Shown: piece by piece, positions 1 through 5,893 of the stretch
Numbering within the stretch: position 1 is the first letter of the stretch
How the letters are laid out: the number at the start of each line of letters is the position of its first letter
Source of the DNA: JACXVD01 sp047975785
GTDB lineage: Bacteria > Pseudomonadota > Alphaproteobacteria > Sphingomonadales > Sphingomonadaceae
Direction: 5' to 3'
Assembly: GCA_047975785.1 (NCBI GenBank)
Contig: JBKEEC010000362.1
Span: 1 to 6,001, forward strand
Length of the DNA: 6,001 bases
Program-made: the position numbers and the translations under genes
Notes under the pieces: generated by a model
What the model saw: only the letters and a program-made list of their open reading frames with translations
Database searches by the model: none
What the model was told of the DNA's origin: nothing

Positions 1-1
1 C

Positions 2-181
2 CGCGAGACCGAGATAACCAAACTGCTTGCGGCTGGCATGTCGAACAAAAGAATTGCGCTGGCTCTGGAAATCAGTGTCGAAACGGTGAAATGGAACCTC
101 AAGAACATCTTCTCCAAACTTGAGGTTTCCAGCCGTTATGATGCGGTGATCTGGGCCAGACGGATAGGGATCGTCCACTGA
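2..181 (+). CDS. LuxR-family transcriptional regulator, C-terminal HTH domain (5' end outside window)
   Basis: The open frame entering from the left edge gives 59 residues and a TGA stop. It reads as the second half of a GerE/LuxR-type DNA-binding domain: the RETEITKLLAAGMSNKRIA segment at visible residues 1-19, then the recognition-helix region ISVETVKWNLKNIFSKLEVSSR at about 24-45, then a short tail ending in WARRIGIVH. The RE-x-E, G-x-SN, TVK and KL-x-V-x-SR positions are those conserved in the family. The TVKWxL form is frequent in large MalT-like (LAL) regulators and some response regulators, but the N-terminal sensor part is missing, so the subclass is not known. It is convergent with the beta-oxidation operon, with 46 bases between stop codons. 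It may regulate that operon, but this is inferred only from adjacency. The domain assignment is secure. Confidence 0.9.
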   Translation, partial: RETEITKLLAAGMSNKRIALALEISVETVKWNLKNIFSKLEVSSRYDAVIWARRIGIVH

Positions 182-227
182 CGGGCTTATCACACACAGG
201 GAATACTGATTGTTGCTGGTTATCAAT
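182..227. other. Short convergent intergenic region without a clear terminator
   Basis: These 46 bases separate two convergent stop codons. I looked for a GC-rich hairpin followed by a T run on either strand and found only a 4-base TGAT/ATCA pairing and a direct repeat of TTATCA, neither convincing. Termination here may be Rho-dependent, or transcripts may overlap at their 3' ends. Confidence 0.4.
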
Positions 228-1337
228 TTAGCGCTGCAGCCACTGGGCAAGTACCTCGTCTCTGTGCTCACCCTTCCTCGGGATCGGTATTTCTGTCCGG
301 GATGGCGTCCCTGAAAAACGCGGGGCGGGAGCAGCCTGCATAACCCCTTCCCGATGCTGATAAATGCCTCTCGCCGTCATATGGGGATGACATGCTGCTT
401 CATCGGGATTGAAGACCGGAGCGAAACAGACATCAGTTCCCTCCAACAATTCACACCATTGAGCGCGACTGCGGCTCGCGAACAGATCAGCCATACGTTG
501 CCGCAATTCGGGCCACCGGGCGGCATCCTGCCCATTGTCAAAATCACTGTCTTCCAGCAACCCAAGCTTTTCCCGCAGCAGATAGTAGAATTTGGGCTCC
601 AGCGCCCCAACCGTGACAAAATCTCCATCCGCACAGCGATAGGTTGAATACCAGTGCGGGCCCTCAAGGATACTTTTGCCCCTGTCATTCACCATCTGGC
701 CTGCCGCGTGGAGGCTCAGCAGCAGGTGGAGCATATGCGCGCTGCCATCAACAATAGCAGCATCAACAACCTGTCCCATGCCCGTCTTGCGAGCATTCAT
801 CACAGCAGCAAGGATACCAACGACAAGATAAAGAGCCCCGCCCCCGACATCGCCAACAAGGCTTGGCGGAGCAAGGGGAGGCTCGCCAGGCTGGCCAGAA
901 TACCACAGGGCACCAGACAGGGCGATATAATTGAGATCATGTCCCGCAGCATGGGAAAGCGGGCCATCCTGTCCCCAGCCGGTCATGCGTCCGTATACCA
1001 GCGCAGGATTGCGCGCCAGGCAAATCTCGGGGCCAAGCCCCAGCCGTTCCATTACCCCGGGTCTCATCCCCTCAATCAGAGCTTCACTCTTCTCCACCAG
1101 ATCCAGCACCAATGCGACATCATTCGGGGATTTGAGGTCAACCGCAAGTGACCGTTTCCCACGGCTGGTAACATCTGCAGCGCCAATTTCGAGATTTTCG
1201 GCATTGGGGACTATCCGGTCTACGACAACAACATCCGCCCCCATTTCTGCAAGTATCATCCCACTGAAAGGCCCCGGACCGATGCCAGCGATTTCCAGAA
1301 CCTTCATCCCTGCAAGAGGGCCAGTTGGTTTCGTCAT
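228..1337 (-). CDS. Alpha-methylacyl-CoA racemase-like CaiB/BaiF family enzyme
   Basis: This 369-residue protein matches the AMACR branch of the family III CoA-transferase fold along its whole length. The N-terminal AGIGPGPFSGMILAEMGADV segment (about 17-36) is the CoA-binding Rossmann-like region, with Arg41 after VVVVD and the conserved GKRSLAVDLK at 60-69. The three residues known as catalytic in the M. tuberculosis racemase have clear counterparts: His133 in AGHDLNY, Asp163 in VGDVGGG and Glu247 in GALEPKFY. Keeping all three favours racemase chemistry over CoA transfer. AMACR enzymes interconvert (2R)- and (2S)-2-methylacyl-CoAs through a deprotonated alpha carbon, so that S-specific dehydrogenases can act. 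The ATG lies in an ATGA overlap with the stop of the preceding dehydrogenase gene and is served by GGGAG seven bases upstream. It is the last gene of the operon. Substrate identity is inferred from context only; a CoA-transferase role is the main alternative. Confidence 0.88.
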   Translation of the reverse strand: MTKPTGPLAGMKVLEIAGIGPGPFSGMILAEMGADVVVVDRIVPNAENLEIGAADVTSRGKRSLAVDLKSPNDVALVLDLVEKSEALIEGMRPGVMERLGLGPEICLARNPALVYGRMTGWGQDGPLSHAAGHDLNYIALSGALWYSGQPGEPPLAPPSLVGDVGGGALYLVVGILAAVMNARKTGMGQVVDAAIVDGSAHMLHLLLSLHAAGQMVNDRGKSILEGPHWYSTYRCADGDFVTVGALEPKFYYLLREKLGLLEDSDFDNGQDAARWPELRQRMADLFASRSRAQWCELLEGTDVCFAPVFNPDEAACHPHMTARGIYQHREGVMQAAPAPRFSGTPSRTEIPIPRKGEHRDEVLAQWLQR

Positions 1338-2455
1338 TTGGCAACTCCCGTCAGCGTTGTACGAAGCGTCTCAACCCGCAAGGTCTCACGCATTGTCCTG
1401 CTTCCAAGCAAAAGATCAGCAACTACAGCACGATTGAAATACTGACCGACCGCACATTCTTCTGTAAAGCCCATGCCCCCATGAAGCTGGATGGCCTGAC
1501 CACAAACATTGCGTGCGGCTTCGACAATCAAAAGCTTCGCGCTGTTGACAACCGGGGCCCGCCTTTCTGCATCATGATTTTCAAATGAGGCAAGAAGTGC
1601 AAACAGCATGGACCGCGCCAGTTCCATCTCGGCAGCCATGTCCGCAATACGGTGCTGAAGAGTCTGAAAACTGCCTATGGGAACCCCGAATTGCTTTCGT
1701 GTGCGCAGGTATTCGACGGTCACATCAACCGATTGCTCCATGGCTCCGACCAGCTCGGCGCAAAGAGCCAGGACACCATGCGCAAGCCCCTCGCGCAGAG
1801 CAACAAGTCCATCCCCCTCCAGCCGCCTTGCTTCAGTGGCGTCCAATACAACTGAAACAGACATACTGCCATCATGCAAAGGTGCAGGAGACTGTGTCAG
1901 CCCTGGTGCCTGTGCATCGACAAGAAATAGCGTCACCGAGTTCTCTGCCCAAGCAGAAACCAATAGCGCATCTGCTCCCTCTCCACCCAGAACCAGACTC
2001 TTTTTGCCATTCAGATACCAGCGACCGTCACGCGACTCTGCACAGGTCGAAATGACATCAGGCATTCCTCGAGACTGCGGCTCGCTCCATGCCAGCGCGA
2101 GGCGCTTTGTCCCTTCACAAAGCGAAGGCATCCACCCGGCAATCACATCTGTGTCGGCAGTCGCACACAAGGTTTGTGCCGCCATTACCGCGCTGCCGAG
2201 CCAGGGTTCAAGAACCAGCCCCCTGCCGAATTGCTGACTTATGATTGCGGTTTCGATTGTGCTGCCGCCATAGCCGCCTACAGCTTCAGGAAATGCTGCA
2301 CCCAGCCAGCCATTGCGGGCAAACGTCGCCCAGTGCTCGTTCCGAAGTCCATTCGCCAGACGCCTTGAGCGGTTTTCAAAACCGTACTCACTGTGCATGA
2401 AGCGAGCGACACTGTCGGCAAGCATCTGTTGTTCAGGGTCAAGTATGAAATCCAT
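1334..2455 (-). CDS. Acyl-CoA dehydrogenase family protein, probable non-catalytic (beta) subunit of a heterotetramer
   Basis: This 373-residue protein has the ACAD fold from the N-terminal helical domain (DPEQQMLADSVARFM, 6-20) to the C-terminal helical domain. It keeps the motifs that reach FAD from the neighbouring subunit: RTRKQFGVPIGSFQ at 251-264 and QLHGGMGFTEE at 323-333. It lacks catalytic parts. The position of the MCAD-type catalytic glutamate (the E of YEGT) is Leu350 in DLLLGS, and the alternative helix-G site used by isovaleryl-CoA dehydrogenase aligns with glycine or histidine around residues 224-225. The flavin-side motif is reduced to WSEPQSRG (123-130), without the usual GSD, and the usual K-x-W after the beta strand is KKSLVL. 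This pattern suits the subunit that supports FAD binding in an alpha2-beta2 enzyme whose catalytic partner is the gene immediately upstream. The GAGAGG ribosome site overlaps the partner's stop codon, seven bases before the ATG. The reading frame is intact, so it is not a decayed gene. Confidence 0.88.
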   Translation of the reverse strand: MDFILDPEQQMLADSVARFMHSEYGFENRSRRLANGLRNEHWATFARNGWLGAAFPEAVGGYGGSTIETAIISQQFGRGLVLEPWLGSAVMAAQTLCATADTDVIAGWMPSLCEGTKRLALAWSEPQSRGMPDVISTCAESRDGRWYLNGKKSLVLGGEGADALLVSAWAENSVTLFLVDAQAPGLTQSPAPLHDGSMSVSVVLDATEARRLEGDGLVALREGLAHGVLALCAELVGAMEQSVDVTVEYLRTRKQFGVPIGSFQTLQHRIADMAAEMELARSMLFALLASFENHDAERRAPVVNSAKLLIVEAARNVCGQAIQLHGGMGFTEECAVGQYFNRAVVADLLLGSRTMRETLRVETLRTTLTGVAK

Positions 2456-2465
2456 TGTCAGCCTC

Positions 2466-3620
2466 TCAGAACCCGTACATCAGCCTGGCGACAATCCCTC
2501 GCTGGACCTCGCTTGTGCCGCCATAGATTGTTGATGCCCGGCGGAAGAACATTTCGGAAGCAATACCCCGGTCATCAGCGGGCGAAGCCAGAGCACCGTC
2601 ATCTCCAAGCATTTCCACCAGAAACACACTCATGCGCTGCTGCAAATCCGTTGCACGCAACTTCAGCATCGAACCCAACGCATGGGCATAATGCCCTGCA
2701 TCTCCATGCATGGCAGCCACTCGCTCAACCATGACAGCTACAGCCTGCAGCTCGGTTTCAAACGCCCCGATCCGTGCCAGATAATCTGACCTGTCTGCCA
2801 AACGCTGCTGACCTGCGTAGCCGGTAACCGCAAGCTGCTTCATGCTGCGCAGATAATCTCTCAGCCTGGGTAATTCTGCGGTCGTGGCATGTTCATTGTT
2901 CAGAAGAAATCTGGTTATGGTCCACCCCATTCCTTCCTCGCCAACCCGGTTTGCGGCAGGGACAGCGACATTATCAAGGAAGACCTCATTCAGATGATGC
3001 CTGCCATCAATGCTACGGATCGGGCGCACCGTAATACCGGGTGTAGCCATATCAATCAGGAAAAAGCTGATACCCGCCTGTTTTTTCACTTCCGGGTCAG
3101 TTCTGGCAAGCAGGAAAATCCAGTCTGCCTGATGGGCATAGGATGTCCAGATCTTTTGCCCGTTGATAACGTAGCCTTCGCCATCAGCTTCTGCTCTAGT
3201 GCGAAGCGAGGCCAGATCCGAACCGGACCCCGGTTCGGAAAATCCCTGGCACCAGTGGCGCTCCCCACTCAGAATGTGCGGCGTATGAGCTTGCCGCAGT
3301 TCATCTGTTGCGAAATGATTGAGCACAGGGCCAAGCAGTTTTTGCCCAAAGCCCTCCTGTGAAGGTGTTCCTGCCTTCACACACTCATCTTCAAACACCA
3401 GTTGCTGTTCAACACTCCACCCGGTTCCGCCATGCTGTTGCCCCCATGACGGCGCTCCCCAGCCCTTGCTGTGCAATATTGCCTGCCATTGCCGCATGGC
3501 ATCCTGCGGCGAATACATTGCCATTTTGTGTTGCACGAGGTCTGGAGTCAGTCTTTCTTCCAAAAAGGAACGGACTTCCTGACGGAACTCTCTGAGCTTA
3601 GGGTCCGGTATAAATTCCAT
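2466..3620 (-). CDS. Acyl-CoA dehydrogenase, probable catalytic (alpha) subunit of a heterotetramer
   Basis: This 384-residue ACAD introduces the 2,3 double bond into an acyl-CoA using FAD, passing electrons to an ETF-type acceptor. Visible parts are the N-terminal helical domain (to about 120), the flavin-contacting GFSEPGSGSDLASL at 126-139, INGQKIWTSYAHQADW at 152-167, and the middle-domain strand with FLDNVAVPAANRVGEEGMGW at 214-233. At the MCAD catalytic position it has Gly367 in IYGGT rather than the EGT form. Glu243 in LLNNEHATT lies where isovaleryl-CoA dehydrogenase carries its base on helix G and is the likely catalytic residue. The R-x-x-F-G and Q-x-x-G-G-x-G motifs that bind the neighbour's FAD are absent, and they are present in the next gene. 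Only the bases GC separate its ATG from the thiolase stop; the ribosome site is weak (GGAAT), suggesting translational coupling. A family relation to the actinobacterial FadE26/FadE28-type subunits is likely. Confidence 0.9.
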   Translation of the reverse strand: MEFIPDPKLREFRQEVRSFLEERLTPDLVQHKMAMYSPQDAMRQWQAILHSKGWGAPSWGQQHGGTGWSVEQQLVFEDECVKAGTPSQEGFGQKLLGPVLNHFATDELRQAHTPHILSGERHWCQGFSEPGSGSDLASLRTRAEADGEGYVINGQKIWTSYAHQADWIFLLARTDPEVKKQAGISFFLIDMATPGITVRPIRSIDGRHHLNEVFLDNVAVPAANRVGEEGMGWTITRFLLNNEHATTAELPRLRDYLRSMKQLAVTGYAGQQRLADRSDYLARIGAFETELQAVAVMVERVAAMHGDAGHYAHALGSMLKLRATDLQQRMSVFLVEMLGDDGALASPADDRGIASEMFFRRASTIYGGTSEVQRGIVARLMYGF

Positions 3621-3622
3621 GC

Positions 3623-4804
3623 TTAATTCCGGTACATTGTCACGACACAGGCACCACCAACACCCACGTTATGCTGAAGGGCTATGCGGGCACCCTCAAC
3701 CTGTCGCTGGTCGGCACTGCCGCGCAATTGCTGTGTCAGTTCAAAACACTGTGCAACACCTGTTGCACCGATGGGATGGCCTTTTGAAAGCAGACCTCCT
3801 GATGGGTTGACAACAAACCTGCCGCCATAAGTGTTATCGCCATCGTCAATGAAAGCAGCAGCGCCTCCCTCCGAGCAGAGGCCCAGAGCTTCATAGATGA
3901 TGAGTTCGTTTTGTGCGAAACAGTCATGCAGTTCAATGACATCAACATCGTCAGGGCCTATGCCAGAGGCTGCATAAACTTTTCCCGCAGCCTTCCGTGC
4001 CATACCATAGCCAACAGCATTCCGCATGTCATTGCTATCGAAAGTGTCATTCCTGTCAGTGGTTATCGCCTGACCTGCAATCCACACTCTCGTATCCAGC
4101 CCATATTTTCTGGCTGCATCCTCGCTGCACAATACAGCCGCTGCAGCACCGCATGTTGGCGGACATGCCATAAGCCTTGTCATCACACCCGGCCAGACGG
4201 GCTGATCTGCCATTACGTCTTCGGCTGTCACCTCCTTGCGAAACACCGCAAGCGGGTTGCGTGCGGCATGGCGGCTTGCCTTGGCACGTATCTTGGCAAA
4301 GGCCTCAAGCGGGGTCCCATAGCGCTGCATATGCTCATATCCAGCACCACCAAAAAGGCGAAGTGCTGCAGGCAAATCCGACGCCCCAAGCCGTTCCTCA
4401 ATCACATCCTGAAATTTCTGGGTTGGTATAGGACGATCAAGATATGTGGCACCAAGCGCTCCGGGGTTCATCTGCTCAAAGCCTACAGCCAGGGCAATTT
4501 CTGCCACACCCGTCTCGATCGCCTGTCGGGCCAGATAGATAGCGGTTGAGCCAGTCGAGCAATTGTTGTTGACGTTAAAAATGGGAATACCGCTCAGGCC
4601 CACCTCATAGAGCGCTCGCTGACCACTGCAGGAATCGCCATAGATATATCCGGCAAAAGCCTGGTCAATGAGGTCATAACCAAGGGCCGCATCAGCAAGC
4701 GCCAGTCGCACGGCGTCAGCGCCCATTTTATCGTAAGTCTCGCTGGAACCCGGCTTGGTGAAGGGGATCATACCCACACCAGCCACATATGTCTTGCGTG
4801 TCAT
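3623..4804 (-). CDS. SCPx/SCP2-type thiolase (3-oxoacyl-CoA thiolase of the lipid-transfer protein family)
   Basis: The 393-residue product aligns by eye with the thiolase half of animal sterol carrier protein X. Motifs run in order: NVNNNCSTGSTAIYLARQ (77-94) with nucleophilic Cys82; CPPTCGAAAAVLCSEDAA (214-231); ELHDCFAQNE (291-300), giving His293 and Cys295 of the HDCF signature; NPSGGLLSKGHPIGATG (333-349) with His343; and a C-terminal ALQHNVGVGGACVVTMY. SCP2-type thiolases take their second catalytic cysteine from HDCF instead of the C-terminal C-x-G of classical thiolases, and that is retained. The enzyme should cleave 3-oxoacyl-CoA, including 2-methyl-branched forms, releasing acetyl- or propionyl-CoA. 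It ends at the thiolase domain, with no fused SCP2 lipid-binding domain. Intact HDCF and GHP motifs argue against the related Ltp2-type retro-aldolases, as does the absence of a DUF35 partner gene beside it. The start is supported by AAAGGGG seven bases upstream. Confidence 0.93.
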   Translation of the reverse strand: MTRKTYVAGVGMIPFTKPGSSETYDKMGADAVRLALADAALGYDLIDQAFAGYIYGDSCSGQRALYEVGLSGIPIFNVNNNCSTGSTAIYLARQAIETGVAEIALAVGFEQMNPGALGATYLDRPIPTQKFQDVIEERLGASDLPAALRLFGGAGYEHMQRYGTPLEAFAKIRAKASRHAARNPLAVFRKEVTAEDVMADQPVWPGVMTRLMACPPTCGAAAAVLCSEDAARKYGLDTRVWIAGQAITTDRNDTFDSNDMRNAVGYGMARKAAGKVYAASGIGPDDVDVIELHDCFAQNELIIYEALGLCSEGGAAAFIDDGDNTYGGRFVVNPSGGLLSKGHPIGATGVAQCFELTQQLRGSADQRQVEGARIALQHNVGVGGACVVTMYRN

Positions 4805-4811
4805 ATTCGCG

Positions 4812-4818
4812 CCCCTTT
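4812..4818 (-). promoter_or_regulatory. Ribosome binding site of the thiolase gene
   Basis: On the minus strand this reads AAAGGGG, seven bases before the thiolase ATG and inside the 28-base spacer after the SDR stop. It fixes the thiolase start and shows that this gene can be translated independently of the SDR. Confidence 0.7.
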
Positions 4819-4832
4819 CCCGGAATTACAGA

Positions 4833-5723
4833 TCAAAGCCGCCCCAAAGCCATGGCTGACTGGGCCATCACATTGTCAGGAACAATTTCCCCTTCGCGGT
4901 TGCAGATCTCCTCGAAACGCTCAGCAACTGTCTCAGGCGTCAACTCCCCTTCCTCCACAATAATACCGCGAGTGAGAGTGATATGAGCACGCTCGAAACC
5001 ACCCGCACCAGCGGCGAAGGTGACACGATTGGGAGCATTTTCACTAACCAGATAGAGGGCAGCCGGAACCACGGTTTCCAGTCCCATCTTTGCGAGAACC
5101 TCTTCTGGCAAAATGTCCTCGGTCATCCGCGTCGCAGCCGCAGGCGCAATCGTATTGACATGTACATTATTCTTTGCACCCTCAATACCGAGTGAATTCA
5201 TGAACCCGACCAGTCCGAGCTTTGCGGCCCCATAATTGGTCTGGCCAAAATTCCCGTAAAGTCCGGTGGCTGATGTCGTCATCAGGATGCGTCCGTAATT
5301 CTGCTCCCGCATGATGTCCCAGACAGCCTTGGTGCAGATTGCCGACCCCATCAGATGCACATCAACCACCTGCCGAAAATCAGCTATCGTCATTTTGGCG
5401 AAACTCTTGTCACGCAAAATGCCTGCATTATTCATCAGAATGTCAACACGGCCCCATTTTGCCCTGGCTTCTTCGACCATAGAATTCATGGCAGATTCGT
5501 CGGTCACGCTGCCCGTGTTGAAAATTGCTTCACCACCCGCTGCAATAATCTCATTGGCCACGGTTTCTGCGTTGCTCAGCCCAGCGGTTCCGTCTCGCGA
5601 CCCACCAAGGTCATTGACAACAACTTTCGCCCCCCGTCCTGCCCGTTCCATCGCATAGGCCCTGCCAAGCCCGTTTCCTGCCCCGGTTACAATCGCCACG
5701 CGATCCTTAAATCCAAGTGTCAT
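4833..5723 (-). CDS. Short-chain dehydrogenase of the MFE-2 type, probable 3-hydroxyacyl-CoA dehydrogenase
   Basis: This 296-residue classical SDR reads like the dehydrogenase domain of peroxisomal multifunctional enzyme 2 (HSD17B4). The NAD-binding TGAGNGLGRAYA is at 13-24, and VVVNDLGGSRDG at 34-45 places Asp38 to favour NAD over NADP. NNAG is at 98-101, and the catalytic set is Ser151, Tyr164 and Lys168 in TTSATGLYGNFGQTNYGAAK. The VNDLGG and VDVHLMG forms and the extended tail after about residue 230 (FAAGAGGFERAHITLTRG, then ELTPETVAERFEEI) are typical of MFE-2 domains and uncommon in FabG-like SDRs. It should oxidise a (3R)-3-hydroxyacyl-CoA to the 3-oxoacyl-CoA. Unlike eukaryotic MFE-2 it carries no hydratase or SCP2 domain; a probable hydratase is encoded by the gene just upstream. 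AAGGAG lies eight bases before the ATG. It is the first complete gene of the operon. Confidence 0.9.
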   Translation of the reverse strand: MTLGFKDRVAIVTGAGNGLGRAYAMERAGRGAKVVVNDLGGSRDGTAGLSNAETVANEIIAAGGEAIFNTGSVTDESAMNSMVEEARAKWGRVDILMNNAGILRDKSFAKMTIADFRQVVDVHLMGSAICTKAVWDIMREQNYGRILMTTSATGLYGNFGQTNYGAAKLGLVGFMNSLGIEGAKNNVHVNTIAPAAATRMTEDILPEEVLAKMGLETVVPAALYLVSENAPNRVTFAAGAGGFERAHITLTRGIIVEEGELTPETVAERFEEICNREGEIVPDNVMAQSAMALGRL

Positions 5724-5731
5724 GTGCTCCG

Positions 5732-5737
5732 CTCCTT
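5732..5737 (-). promoter_or_regulatory. Strong ribosome binding site of the SDR gene
   Basis: On the minus strand this is AAGGAG, a near-perfect Shine-Dalgarno, eight bases before the ATG at 5723. It is the best ribosome site in the window and fits the first gene of a transcription unit. I could not assign a promoter in the bases upstream of it. Confidence 0.75.
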
Positions 5738-5823
5738 GTGTCTCAGTGCCTGCACATCAGTTGACGTTTCACAGACAGTGGATGAACCTCTCCCAGTGGG
5801 GGGGGCGTCCTTCAGACAGAACA

Positions 5824-5855
5824 ACACCCGACCCCGCAAGAGCGGAATCGGGTGT
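5824..5855 (-). terminator. Strong hairpin between the MaoC-like gene and the SDR gene, candidate terminator
   Basis: ACACCCGA (5824-5831) pairs perfectly with TCGGGTGT (5848-5855), and CCGC (5834-5837) pairs with GCGG (5842-5845). Between them are a 2x2 internal mismatch and a four-base loop. The hairpin starts 38 bases after the MaoC-like stop codon on the minus strand and is followed in that direction by TGTTCTGTCTGAA, which is only moderately T-rich. It could be a weak intrinsic terminator that separates the hydratase transcript from the rest, or a stabilising or attenuating structure in a longer transcript. On the plus strand no T run follows it. The pairing is seen directly; the function is inferred. 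Confidence 0.5.
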
Positions 5856-5874
5856 CAAATACTGGTGCCCGATT
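5846..5874 (-). other. Alternative hairpin sharing an arm with the candidate terminator
   Basis: AATCGGG (5846-5852) is a perfect 7-base inverted match to CCCGATT (5868-5874), with a 15-base loop that could add G-T wobble pairs. Because 5848-5852 also belongs to the neighbouring hairpin at 5824-5855, the two structures exclude each other. On the minus strand this one is transcribed first, about 19 bases after the MaoC-like stop. It may be chance from the repeated CCCGA motif, or it may act as an antiterminator arm. Confidence 0.35.
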
Positions 5875-5893
5875 TCAGATTGTCCAGAAGGAC

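Noticed and set aside
182..227. Bidirectional terminator between the convergent genes
   Set aside because: No stem longer than four base pairs and no T run could be found in these 46 bases.
354..1437. Several plus-strand open frames of 97-168 codons across the AMACR gene (for example 654-1151 and 931-1437)
   Set aside because: They lie antisense to a protein with full-length family similarity and all catalytic residues, overlap each other, and show no recognisable motif. They are shadow frames.
1585..2237. Plus-strand open frames of 156 and 186 codons opposite the second dehydrogenase
   Set aside because: Their compositions (rich in Ser, Pro, Arg, His, Gln) and lack of motifs fit antisense shadows of a real ACAD gene.
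1334..2455. Second acyl-CoA dehydrogenase as a pseudogene because of its missing catalytic glutamate
   Set aside because: The frame is full length, the ribosome site is good, and the cross-subunit FAD motifs are kept. Selective loss fits a heteromeric partner, not decay.
3911..4549. Plus-strand open frame of 212 codons opposite the thiolase
   Set aside because: It is rich in Cys, His and Arg with no domain-like pattern, and the opposite strand encodes a well-conserved thiolase over the same bases.
5761..5766. TTGACG as a -35 promoter box
   Set aside because: It is on the plus strand, pointing away from the SDR operon and into the antisense of the MaoC-like gene, and no matching -10 box is evident at the right distance.
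5798..5805. Run of eight G residues as a phase-variation tract
   Set aside because: It lies in the intergenic gap, about 75 bases before the SDR start, outside any reading frame and with no sign of a promoter spacer around it. A homopolymer of this length can occur by chance.
5772..5819. Direct repeat CAGACAG (5772-5778 and 5813-5819) as a regulator site
   Set aside because: Seven bases repeated twice, 41 bases apart, is weak, and the repeat has no dyad symmetry.
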